NCBI GenBank assembly: GCA_014729085.1
Contig: WJKM01000012.1
Coordinates: 1-59,546, forward strand
DNA length: 59,546 nucleotides
Reading direction: 5' to 3'
Origin: Candidatus Dojkabacteria bacterium
GTDB lineage: Bacteria > Patescibacteriota > Dojkabacteria > B142 > WJKM01
This document shows, one piece after another, positions 20,401 to 28,397 of this stretch; within the stretch, counting starts at the first letter, position 1; each line of letters starts with the position of its first letter. The position numbers and the translations under genes were made by a program. The notes below the pieces were generated by a model that saw only the letters and a program-made list of their open reading frames with translations, did not search any database and was not told the DNA's origin.

Positions 20401-20563
20401 CAGGCACTAAACGATTTACTAGACTTTTAAGTTTCCTCTTTAAAAAAAACAATATTTTTTTCAGTTTAATTTTTAAATGATATAAGAAATTTAATTTCTT
20501 TTTATCTTCCTTTGCTGCATCCTTCGATTTTTCAGGAGTTGGAACCTTTTTTTGCTTAGACAT
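14417..20563 (-). CDS. Alpha-2-macroglobulin family protein (paralogue 1), membrane anchored
   Basis: 2048 aa; collinear with 8195..14290; YFDRPIYKADQDVHFKVFTRR, KKWGNKGGSGDGGGGGPSLQ, LWIPAEVARDGNLTLDFEVPDNLTTWAIAVVGITKD, NKCSEQTSST, LYVLQNDDGGWGVWEDG. Confidence 0.93.
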   Translation of the reverse strand: MSKQKKVPTPEKSKDAAKEDKKKLNFLYHLKIKLKKILFFLKRKLKSLVNRLVPAFIKKLPVPIKFALTFLVFILVSSMGAGAYFLIDYLTVINSKPQNLEFTFTPTVTQSSIFNDALDIKLEERIYLTFKEEPDLEAIEMKLKEDMDENIIVEETENSKEVGIHKEGGWEPDKEYEITLSKEEFEFLEKDFFLSFKTQETPQVVLTNLEGYVDPKQKILLSFNTDVFDNDKQNNKEFLHFEPAIEGKTEIISPTSLRFIPKNELELNQSIKLRINAEDIQNSFGLSMEEDYEISFVPGQTQKLEEEESSYVDYIKGSRFDVKANSKDSIVVIVDEVVNKNSFKQETKIWDASTEIPYSISWKTVSYDQAEKEVSYFYDYSGKKKEKKYLVADITPHNNWDEGKNYQITISKSLKSNSGVEMTRGYKRTISIPGKFEYLRSNITNNVFNGGKYRKNIQLDFSNEMVYSTEELKNLIKLTALTGKKGEMNIYAYTGYYYADNDIQIEADLREGNRYRLWVSPELMDMYGNKLGKALEFEFEAKNVGSKSLLNIFGKRVAYIDNNGTYRVLLESMHLNDIKVELAKIAPEEFVHAEEGNRTQDEVFEMGDIVQTWTKHFENFEKSEDVKYGLLQFQYPIGNVEDGLYIIRAKDQSEKYRDYRLLIISQNSVVIKKTNDKTIAWVANSQTGNPVADQPLILRNGGQKISATTDAKGVAVFQGSGKGKIHIYSEDGRIFVSSIYDDGMQKYDYVNSYYYNEDTTIHYVYFDRPIYKADQDVHFKVFTRRRENNTLSIQRDNLEVEVQDESGNSIYNGELEVTDFGTAYDTFHLDKKLDSGLYYMYVNGQFIDGFRISAYQIFNYSFTASVDEKEIYSVNDEVDVEVDAYYYFGEPLADADVEVNLYVRDSSTLFFDKALRGDYKHFSFPGLSDHQYNWDYDDYLDHTDTDYNSEKAGSMTVKTDKNGKAKLSVPIEVSNKIAYGSAKILSVEVKVRDHIGMEEYKTFYKSLSPKGGFIGINNKRYYVSTQDATPYKAEIVYFNSMFKEAPGQSLNVDVIRKDRRQVKRRRESGVYYWDWVEETKEVYSTVITTDSKGRAIFTYNPEVEGDYEVKVSSSSNSRIKHSVNFYAYDYNYGRFDYYFAYTNDVRSVLKTNKAEYNVGDTAVLTPQLPGPNYMALVTLERDTILEYDVVNLNEVNNLNVKITQNLQPNFYYSFVAFSPHDMGAEFLDLKMGLTEIKVATSGREIKTTIETDKERYYPGENVELSINTNSNKSVEYAIAVVDKAIIDLSKVDPNEDLAKNLVQTYWTNWNLGVTTASNLAIYENKLIAKKKWGNKGGSGDGGGGGPSLQIEDIRRNFEEVALWIPAEVARDGNLTLDFEVPDNLTTWAIAVVGITKDTSFAVAIEDIVVSNDVNIIAGLPPYLSQSDKSKLIYNASFTDKFIKKELGAKIEVDNARIKCGDKLQKECFSKVTSEDFPVEYNFYPDKEGEAKVRFGVTNGNQILDAEERTIRINDDAQVRNEIFFGDTKDQNKFSFIYPNGHQGESKKLKVVLSDKIVGDLSKIKNYFTSYQNKCSEQTSSTIQALVPYADDERVKGQINKGIQRLYVLQNDDGGWGVWEDGESLDYNSVYAYFTLKYLESAEFNVDKDRLKRGEDYILGRLGSMEANKPFALSILADVEKFDINAMNSYYDANKDGMSLINKAYILNAFNEYVNSSAVSAEESDAIQAKIDHLQNVILNEMRLTDGKAYWQDDAKSNYYYYNNNIKTTSVILDVLLDLKGDDLSLVPIISYLKYELATNEHLGTQSNIYIFKALEKAKKIFKLDLENSYPEVIVGEEVYRKFDSEDDNLVLEMELPSDEPSVLVEVRSRNDSLIFFQIDLEYKISYSKITARDKGMSLYTEYFNMEDNPLKIDKQGKEIFHQGAIYKAKTTVLIKDDLEQSEIRIPIPAGLKAIDFNLNLTSEELFENLKQENENPKVFENLSVNEEDVVFYSGDKLYDSQMKRGVYTFTFYVRANIKGEYYAPGEWMQEMYLPGRGAWQDLREVKIV

Positions 20564-20680
20564 TGGGTTAAATTAAAAAATATGAAGTTACTTTATTGTA
20601 TAAAAAAAACAGTAAAACAAAAATACTCTATATATACTTAGACGTAAATTGTTGTTTAAATATTACACTAATTCTGTTTT

Positions 20681-22900
20681 TTACTGTTCTACATAAATCA
20701 TAATGCTATTGCTTTCTACTCTTTGATTACCAATTTTACCAACAATTTTTATTTCAAATTCTCCCGGTTCTAGTTCCCAGTTTATATATTCTCCCTCTAA
20801 GCTTTTATTAACATCCCGCCCATTAACGTTAAGAATATATTGGTCAAACTCTTGATTTGCTTTAAATCTGATTGGAAAGAGAAGATCCTGCTGATAAAAA
20901 ATTGTATCTTTGTCATAAGGATCAATTATTGTAATACCTTCGGGAGATATTACATTAATTCTCTTGATTGTTTCTTGAGAAGCCGGGCCTTTATCTTGGA
21001 TAAAAAGTTCTGTATATGGATAAGAATTACATTTTTCATCAAAAATTTCTCCTGTTTCCTTGCAAATCTCAATACTTTCTATGCCAGTAGGTTGCTCAAT
21101 TTTATTAATTTTGTCCGAAAAATTCTCTTCATAATACTCTTGCACTAAAAGCATCTCATCATGCCAAATTTTTCCAGCGCCTCTAATACCATTTATACCC
21201 TCCATACCCGAATTGTCATTATTTCCCACCCACACACCAATAACATAATTTTTTGTATACCCAATAGTCCAACTATCTGTAAAATTCTGTGCTGTACCAG
21301 TTTTTGCATATGCTTTAAAAGGTAAATTTAATTTGCTCAAAGAACCAAAACTATATCTTCTCGAATCATTATCACTTAAAATACTAGAAACTAAATATGT
21401 AATTTCTCTTCCGTTTTTCGAAAAAACCTCTTGGGGAATGTCTTCTTTTTTATCTTTTGTAATCATATTAACTGGAGGTCCTTTGTACAGACCTTCATTC
21501 GGAAAAATTCTATATGCATTAGTAAGATCATAAAGACTTACACTACAACCTCCTAAAGTTGCCGCAATGTCCGCATCTTGTTGTCTTATTTCTTCAAGTC
21601 CAATTTGATCAGCCAAAATATATAAATTATTAACCCCAATTGTCTTTAATGTTAAAACTGCAGGAATATTATAAGAATTTGCCAAAGATTCGCGTACACT
21701 TACCCATCCATGTTCTTGCAAATCATAATTTCTTGGGAAATAAGGCCTACCAAGAGAATCATATACAACTTGTTCTTTATCTAATATCATAGTAGCAGGT
21801 GTAATATTTTCAGAAAAAGCTGCTGAATAAGTAAATGGTTTCAAAGTCGAACCTGGATTCCGAAGAGCAAAAGCAGAATTTACCTGTCCATCGATATCAG
21901 TAGCAAAAAAATCTCTACTGCCTACTAAAGTCAATATTTCTCCGCTCTCAGCATCTAACACCACAATTGCTGCATTGGTAGCATTGTATTTATACAATTC
22001 AGTAATATGTTTATTTATAATAGCCAAACTCTGTTCATATAGGTCAAGATCTAATGTGGTCAGAATATCTTCATCAAATTGATCAGTTTCTAACCCTAAT
22101 ACAAAATGAGGAGCTTTAATACTTTTATACTTATTTCTAAGTGACAAGCTTTCAGCAAAATAGGCTTGTTTTTCCTCATTAGAAATTTTGTTATGCTTTT
22201 GTAAAATATTTAACACTAGCATTTGACGGTTTTTCACTTCCCCTTTATTAGTGTAGGGATCAAGTTTTTTCGGACTATTGGGGATTGATACTAAAAAGCT
22301 TACCTGTGCTATATCCAAGTCTTTATTGTCTTTACCAAAATACCCATATGAAGCTGATCCTATACCATAACGTAAATTTGAAAAATATATTGAATTCAAA
22401 TATTTCTCTAAAATCACTTCCTTAGGAAGAAAAAAATGAAGTAATATACTTACAATAATCTCTTCAGTCTTATGAATTACATTTCTATCCTGCCTCCCTA
22501 AAACTATTTTCACATACTGTTGAGGTATTGTACTTGCACCGCATACTTGCTCGTTCTTCTTAAATAACTTTGCAAAACATTTCACTGTACGTGGAAAGTC
22601 TATGCCTGGATTCCACCAAAAACTCCTATCTTCTACATAAATGAATGTGTCTATAATTTCAGGATTAATATCCTGTAATTCAACATAATCTGCGTATCCT
22701 TTTTCGGGAATCTGCTTTTCATACAGCACTCGTCCCTTTCTATCCAGTATTTTCTTACTCTGCTCAAATTTTGAATAAAAAAGTACTTTCGAAGTTAGAA
22801 AACCTATTCTAAGACAGCAAATTAAGATAACACTAAGTAATATCAGTATTAATAATTTAGAAGCTGTAACATTTTTTAGAAATTCTTTTATAGTTTTCAT
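20681..22900 (-). CDS. pbpC: Penicillin-binding protein 1C (GT51 plus transpeptidase)
   Basis: 739 aa; YVEDRSFWWNPGIDFPRT, GASTIPQQYVKIVL, RNPGSTLKPFTYSAAF (SxxK), AKTGTAQNFTDSW (KTG), C-terminal beta domain. Confidence 0.92.
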   Translation of the reverse strand: MKTIKEFLKNVTASKLLILILLSVILICCLRIGFLTSKVLFYSKFEQSKKILDRKGRVLYEKQIPEKGYADYVELQDINPEIIDTFIYVEDRSFWWNPGIDFPRTVKCFAKLFKKNEQVCGASTIPQQYVKIVLGRQDRNVIHKTEEIIVSILLHFFLPKEVILEKYLNSIYFSNLRYGIGSASYGYFGKDNKDLDIAQVSFLVSIPNSPKKLDPYTNKGEVKNRQMLVLNILQKHNKISNEEKQAYFAESLSLRNKYKSIKAPHFVLGLETDQFDEDILTTLDLDLYEQSLAIINKHITELYKYNATNAAIVVLDAESGEILTLVGSRDFFATDIDGQVNSAFALRNPGSTLKPFTYSAAFSENITPATMILDKEQVVYDSLGRPYFPRNYDLQEHGWVSVRESLANSYNIPAVLTLKTIGVNNLYILADQIGLEEIRQQDADIAATLGGCSVSLYDLTNAYRIFPNEGLYKGPPVNMITKDKKEDIPQEVFSKNGREITYLVSSILSDNDSRRYSFGSLSKLNLPFKAYAKTGTAQNFTDSWTIGYTKNYVIGVWVGNNDNSGMEGINGIRGAGKIWHDEMLLVQEYYEENFSDKINKIEQPTGIESIEICKETGEIFDEKCNSYPYTELFIQDKGPASQETIKRINVISPEGITIIDPYDKDTIFYQQDLLFPIRFKANQEFDQYILNVNGRDVNKSLEGEYINWELEPGEFEIKIVGKIGNQRVESNSIMIYVEQ

Positions 22901-22948
22901 ATAATTTGAATTAATTAAATCTCTCTATTATATTGACGAATTATCTTG

Positions 22949-23584
22949 TCAATTTAATACACCTAACTTAAATTTTTTTATTAAATGGGTACAGGTACCA
23001 TCAGGACCCATATCAAAAACCCCTAGTGTGTTCGATTTAAATCTCTGCAATCTCCATTTTAGTTCAGATGCTAATTCTTTAGCTTTACGAAAATCATGGA
23101 GACGGATTAAAGTAATATGTGGTCTATATAAGTTCATAATATTAGGCATTCCGTATCTCTTAATATTTGCTATTTGTTCATCATTCATCTCTTTGAAATA
23201 AGGGCTCATACTAGAATATTTTGTCCGAATATATCCATTTCTTAAAGGGTTAATTTTTTTTATTATTTGTTTATGTACATTAAATAATTCCGGAGACAAA
23301 TCCACCTTAATCTCTATATATCCTTTATGAGAATCAATTGATGTAAATGAAGAATTAATATCATTAAAATAAGACGATAATTGTTCAATTTCTAAAAGTA
23401 TTTTCTTTAGATTACTTTTCGGAAATGCAGGCGAATAAAGCGTCAAATGAACGAAATTGAACTTATTATCCAGGATGAATAATGGGGATGTATTTCGAGA
23501 AATTTTCCGGGCGAACTTAATTACTTCTTTATTAATACTATCACTAGGAATTAAATTAATATTAAGTCTCTGAGTTTGCAGCAT
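22949..23584 (-). CDS. 2H phosphodiesterase / 2'-5' RNA ligase-like protein
   Basis: 211 aa; two HxT motifs, HLTLYSP and RPHITLIRL, in the expected N/C arrangement. Confidence 0.65.
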   Translation of the reverse strand: MLQTQRLNINLIPSDSINKEVIKFARKISRNTSPLFILDNKFNFVHLTLYSPAFPKSNLKKILLEIEQLSSYFNDINSSFTSIDSHKGYIEIKVDLSPELFNVHKQIIKKINPLRNGYIRTKYSSMSPYFKEMNDEQIANIKRYGMPNIMNLYRPHITLIRLHDFRKAKELASELKWRLQRFKSNTLGVFDMGPDGTCTHLIKKFKLGVLN

Positions 23585-23601
23585 ATTATTTGTAAAATTT
23601 A

Positions 23602-25341
23602 TTAATTTTGAATAATGTTGTCCAATTTTTCATTATAAGATTTATTTATTGGTTCAAACTTTATAGCCTTTTTATAATATTCTCCTGCTTTTTCTAAATC
23701 GCCTCTACTTTCATAATAAGCTCCTACATCCGCATAATATCGAGCCCAATATCTATTTTGTTCCAAAAATCTTGCAGGTAAAACCTCACGAATCTCGAAA
23801 CTTATATCATTTGCTAAATATGCATTTAGTAATTCCAGTCTATATATTATTTGATTCGGTGCATAATTTACAGTTTGTTCAATATCATTTACAGCACGGG
23901 TTTTATAAAAATAATTATTGAATAATATATCTGCTTTGACTGCGTTAAAACTCACTATAAAATTATACACAGAAAAAATTCCAAAAGAAAAAACAATCAA
24001 AAATTTACAAAAAGTATTAAAATATTTATTACCAATCTTAAGTTCTATTGTTTGGACATTCTGCTTGGAAATCTCCAAGGCAATAAATGCTGAAACAAAG
24101 ACATAAAAAACATAATGCATAATACCATTAACATTGACCATAGAACGTACCCAAAATATTAAAATTGTAGATAATAAAACAATAAAAAGTATTTTTTTCT
24201 TCGCTTCCATCCCTTTAAAAAGCGTGAGAAATTTATAGTATAAATATAAAGCAAAACAACTAACAAAAACTAGACCAATTAGTCCAGTATTTAGACTTAT
24301 ATCTAAAAATTCATTATGAGCCCTATCTAAGGAAATTGGGACATTTACTCCGCTTTGATACATATAGGCTGGAAGTATGTAACCTCCGACATCTAACCCA
24401 TAACCTATTAGAGGAGAGTCTGAGATAGCCTGTAAGGAAGCCTTCCAAATGTTTCGCCTAGTATCGTCTAATAAACCGAATGCTTGGAAGCGTGAAGAGG
24501 TTGTAAATACTATAAGTATAACCATAATACCTAAAATAATACTAATTGCTAATGCAAACTTTTTTAATATGGGTTGAGTAAAATAATGTTTAATAAATAA
24601 AGCTAAAGAATAAATAAGTAAAAATATCAAAATTATCTGTCCCATACGCGAACCCGACCACCACACTAAAATTATACTAACCACAATATTCATTACTATG
24701 TATGTCTTAAATAATTTACTCTTAATTGAATACAAAAAATACAATAAAAAGGGCATCATTAAGAGTACATATCCAGCTAGAAAGTTTGATTGTCCGAATG
24801 TTCCAACAACCCTTCCTTCTGTTAAGTTTAAATCAAGTGTCCCTAAAAATAACTGCTCATATGAATCTTTAAAATTAATAAGAATAAATACAGGTATGCA
24901 GACTGAAAATAGAAATAGAAACTTTTGCAGATTTCTTTGCAAAATATCAAAACTTAGCAAACCAAAGAAGATTAAATTCATTATAGTTAGTAACCCAAAT
25001 CTTTTATCATAATTACCCCAAATAGAAGTGATGATATTATCACTTAACAATGTGGTAATAGTAAGCCATATAATAATAAGAAAAATTCCAATTAGAATAA
25101 TAGCACTCTCTCTATTCAGTTTTATCTTCTTTGTGTTTTGGTAAGTTTTAAGAAAAAACATATGATGAAGCAAAACTACAATCGTTAATAGAGATACGCA
25201 AACCCTGAAAATAAATATCTTTGGTAGTTCATATGCTCTGAAAAAATTAAAGTTAACGATTAAGGGGATAAATATCAAAATAAATACTAGGAGGAAAACC
25301 TCAAAACTACCAATTAGATTTTGCAATCGTTTTCTTTGCAT
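23602..25341 (-). CDS. O-antigen ligase / Wzy-like polytopic protein with C-terminal TPR
   Basis: 579 aa multi-TM; WSGSRMGQIILI, LIGYGLDVGGYILPAYMYQSGVNVPISLDRAHNEFLDISLNTGLIGL, C-terminal TPR YYESRGDLEKAGEYYKKAIKFEP. Confidence 0.85.
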   Translation of the reverse strand: MQRKRLQNLIGSFEVFLLVFILIFIPLIVNFNFFRAYELPKIFIFRVCVSLLTIVVLLHHMFFLKTYQNTKKIKLNRESAIILIGIFLIIIWLTITTLLSDNIITSIWGNYDKRFGLLTIMNLIFFGLLSFDILQRNLQKFLFLFSVCIPVFILINFKDSYEQLFLGTLDLNLTEGRVVGTFGQSNFLAGYVLLMMPFLLYFLYSIKSKLFKTYIVMNIVVSIILVWWSGSRMGQIILIFLLIYSLALFIKHYFTQPILKKFALAISIILGIMVILIVFTTSSRFQAFGLLDDTRRNIWKASLQAISDSPLIGYGLDVGGYILPAYMYQSGVNVPISLDRAHNEFLDISLNTGLIGLVFVSCFALYLYYKFLTLFKGMEAKKKILFIVLLSTILIFWVRSMVNVNGIMHYVFYVFVSAFIALEISKQNVQTIELKIGNKYFNTFCKFLIVFSFGIFSVYNFIVSFNAVKADILFNNYFYKTRAVNDIEQTVNYAPNQIIYRLELLNAYLANDISFEIREVLPARFLEQNRYWARYYADVGAYYESRGDLEKAGEYYKKAIKFEPINKSYNEKLDNIIQN

Positions 25342-25504
25342 TTTAACTTATAAAATATCTTTTAATCTAAATATGAAGTAGTATCGGCTAAAGGGATTAA
25401 ATTTATAAATCAGTATATCAAATATTGAATACATATTATTGCTATATTGTTTTTAAGAATAAAAAAAGATAATATTAATTGATTTAAGTTAACTTCAAAG
25501 TAGG

Positions 25505-26380
25505 ATGAATGCGAAAAGAAATGGGTTTTCACTTGTTGAAATACTCGTCGCAATGGCCATAATTGCAGCATTAATTGCCATAGCAGTATATGGAATTAGT
25601 GTTATCCAACGAAACTCACGTAATACTAAAAGAAGGAAAATAAACGACAACATCGAACTCGCAATTAATGATATAGAAGCAGATACTCAAGAATCACCTA
25701 CCTGGATGTCTTATGATCAATCAACAAAAAGTATAACTTTAAGTCTTTCTCAAGCAAGCCCAGTCTTGAATAGAATACCTGTACTTGGCTTTACGACTAT
25801 TGAAGCTTTAACAAGTGAAAATTGTTGGGGAGGAAATGATAATTTTGGTTTTGGAAGAGACGAAACAAATTCTGACAGATTATGGGTATGTTTCAATCCA
25901 ACAAACTTAACACATGGTGTAAGACTAGAAAAAAAAGGCAAGGGAGAGATTATAGAACAAGTAACTGCAACTGATGCAAACAAGAAAAGCAGTAGAGTTG
26001 GAAGAATAGACGGAACAGATTGGAGAGTCCATAAAGACTCATCTATGAATACATATTGGGGGCGAACATGGCTTGAATATCAAGTTACATTGGATGATCC
26101 AGGTGATTATAGTATTGAAGTAGAGGCAAAGAATTCTGGAACTCTGCCCGCTGATTATAATAATTTTAAAGTAGAAATATTTGTAGACAATACAAGCGAA
26201 GGAATTGTATATATACCTGCCGACAGTAAAAATTACCAAACTGCAAGTCTTAGTATTTCGGACTTAGATGAAGGAAAACATGACATCAAGATAGTTTGGC
26301 TTAATGATCAATGTGATAGTTGTAGAGGGGGAACAGGAGATGCAAACATACAAATTAAAAATATGACTATTTTAAAATAA
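25505..26380 (+). CDS. Pseudopilin (class III signal peptide) with extra C-terminal beta-rich, CBM-like domain
   Basis: NGFSLVEILVAMAIIAALIAIAVYGISVIQRNSRNTKRRK prepilin N-terminus; C-terminus YSIEVEAKNSGTLPADYNNFKVEIFVDNTSEGIVYIPADSKNYQTASLSISDLDEGKHDIKIVWLND. Confidence 0.85.
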   Translation: MNAKRNGFSLVEILVAMAIIAALIAIAVYGISVIQRNSRNTKRRKINDNIELAINDIEADTQESPTWMSYDQSTKSITLSLSQASPVLNRIPVLGFTTIEALTSENCWGGNDNFGFGRDETNSDRLWVCFNPTNLTHGVRLEKKGKGEIIEQVTATDANKKSSRVGRIDGTDWRVHKDSSMNTYWGRTWLEYQVTLDDPGDYSIEVEAKNSGTLPADYNNFKVEIFVDNTSEGIVYIPADSKNYQTASLSISDLDEGKHDIKIVWLNDQCDSCRGGTGDANIQIKNMTILK

Positions 26381-26437
26381 ACCAAATTCTTTATAATTTC
26401 CTACTATAGTACAAATTTCTCTATTTATTAATACCCA

Positions 26438-27133
26438 ATGAAACAAAATAATATTGAATATAAAGTTAAAAAATCATCTCGTGCAAAGAGAATATCAATC
26501 CGTATTACCAATGATGGTAATACAATTGTAACATTACCCCAAAAAGTAAGTAAAAAGCATGCTCATAAATTTGTAGAGCAAAAACAAACCTGGATTAAAA
26601 ATACTCTAAAAAAAATAAATAAAAACAGGATATCCTACAATTTCAAACAGGGAGAAAAATTTATTTTCCTGGATGACTATCTTTATCTCAACTTTATACA
26701 TAAAAAACTTGTATATCCAAGAGCAGAAATAACTTCAGAAAATATAAATATATACAGAGACGAAAATCGCGAATTACCAAAAAATAAAATAAAAGAAGTG
26801 ATAATTAAAACATTTAAAAAATATTTCCGAAACTTAGTCCAGGAAGCTGTCGAAGAATACAACAGTATATATCAATTTAAGTATAACCGTATTGCAATAA
26901 AAAACAATAAAACAAATTGGGGAAGCTGTTCAAGCAAAAAAAATTTAAACTTTACATGGAGATTAATTTTTGCTCCTCTTGATATAATTGATTATGTAGT
27001 TGTACATGAGTTATGTCACTTAAAGGAACAGAATCATTCAAAAAAATTTTGGAAACTGGTTTCAAAAGCGATTCCGGATTACAAAACAAGAAAAAAATGG
27101 CTAAAAGAAAATTCATCCAGACTCGTATTTTGA
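26438..27133 (+). CDS. YgjP-like (M48-type) metallopeptidase
   Basis: WGSCSSKKNLNFTWRLIFAPLDIIDYVVVHELCHLKEQNHSKKFW: HExxH followed by NHSKKFW. Confidence 0.9.
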   Translation: MKQNNIEYKVKKSSRAKRISIRITNDGNTIVTLPQKVSKKHAHKFVEQKQTWIKNTLKKINKNRISYNFKQGEKFIFLDDYLYLNFIHKKLVYPRAEITSENINIYRDENRELPKNKIKEVIIKTFKKYFRNLVQEAVEEYNSIYQFKYNRIAIKNNKTNWGSCSSKKNLNFTWRLIFAPLDIIDYVVVHELCHLKEQNHSKKFWKLVSKAIPDYKTRKKWLKENSSRLVF

Positions 27134-27197
27134 CTTTGCAATAAATCAAATTAATTAATCTTAAATTTCACTAATTAATATTTAATCAATTTTAATC

Positions 27198-27743
27198 ATG
27201 ACGCAAAACTTTACTCAATCGCCGGAAAGAGAGAATGGAAGAGCAGAAGTTCTAGGAGGAATTAGAGAAAAATTGGGAGGTTTACATAATAATTACCTTG
27301 AACTTAGAGAAACAGCCAGACAGAATCTTGTACCTGGTATTCAACAAGTAATTGAAGCTCAGAAGGGGATATCAGGAAATACATTATTAACAGCAGGAGG
27401 ATTGGTTATTGATGCCGGAGAAGGAGCTATAATGGGAATACTCACAGGTGGAGCATCTGAATGGATTCCTTTTACAGAAATACTTACAGATATAGGAAGC
27501 ACAAAACTATTTGAGTCATTAGGTGTTGAAATTCCGGACAACTATAAAACTCTAGGAACTGCTCTTGGGGCACTCCCAGTTGTTGGTGATTTTATCAGCC
27601 CCGTTACAATTACTGGAACAACAGGTGTTGCAAGAAACTTTGGTGAGTTAAGAAATGGAGTAGGACAAATAGGCAGAGGTCTATTTGATTTATATCATCA
27701 CTTTAAAAATCCCAATATTAATACTTCTCCTGGAGTTGTATAA
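27198..27743 (+). CDS. Hypothetical protein with Gly/Ala-rich hydrophobic core
   Basis: 181 aa ORF, no family recognised; first gene of a tight plus-strand run. Confidence 0.6.
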   Translation: MTQNFTQSPERENGRAEVLGGIREKLGGLHNNYLELRETARQNLVPGIQQVIEAQKGISGNTLLTAGGLVIDAGEGAIMGILTGGASEWIPFTEILTDIGSTKLFESLGVEIPDNYKTLGTALGALPVVGDFISPVTITGTTGVARNFGELRNGVGQIGRGLFDLYHHFKNPNINTSPGVV

Positions 27744-27766
27744 TTTCAATTATTAAATATATAAAA

Positions 27767-28057
27767 ATGAACAAACAAAACCTGAAAGAAAAAATACAAA
27801 ATACCAAACTTTTTTCTAATAATGAAAAAATCAGGCTCTTAGTAAAATTTGATGATTTATCTAAAAAAGAATTAAAAAACCTTAATGAAGTAATTGATGA
27901 TTTTGATGCTTCTCATACCTCTCTATGCAAAAAATTTAAAGTAAATATGAAAGAAGAGTTAGAAAAAATTCAAAAGCAGAATAATTTAGAAGAAGTTAAG
28001 GATGCAATCAGCAAAATAAATAATGGTCTTGATATAATAATTCCAAATGGAGATTAA
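27767..28057 (+). CDS. Small helical hypothetical protein
   Basis: 96 aa ORF overlapping the next ORF by 11 nt. Confidence 0.6.
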   Translation: MNKQNLKEKIQNTKLFSNNEKIRLLVKFDDLSKKELKNLNEVIDDFDASHTSLCKKFKVNMKEELEKIQKQNNLEEVKDAISKINNGLDIIIPNGD

Positions 28058-28397
28058 AGAGAAAGTCAAAAATTTTATTAAATATTGTGGATGTATAAGT
28101 GAAATAGATAAATATTTCTGGCTTTCAAAAATTGATGAGTTTTCTGAGGATACCCTAACCCAAATTTATTCAATCCTTCTCAAATACGAAAGAGAACTTG
28201 TTAATTTTGAATTAACTTCTATTAACAAGATACAGCAACTTATATTAAAAACATATCCTGAACTACAAGACAAATTCCTTCCCAACTATAAAGAACTTTT
28301 TGAGGATTTTAAGACTATTGAAAAAGAAATAACTTTTGAGCAAATAAAAGACATTAGAAATAAAATATCAACAAGCTTAAAAAATATTCAGCCATGA
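28047..28397 (+). CDS. Small helical hypothetical protein
   Basis: 116 aa; ATGA-type overlap with the downstream gene suggests translational coupling. Confidence 0.6.
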   Translation: MEIKEKVKNFIKYCGCISEIDKYFWLSKIDEFSEDTLTQIYSILLKYERELVNFELTSINKIQQLILKTYPELQDKFLPNYKELFEDFKTIEKEITFEQIKDIRNKISTSLKNIQP

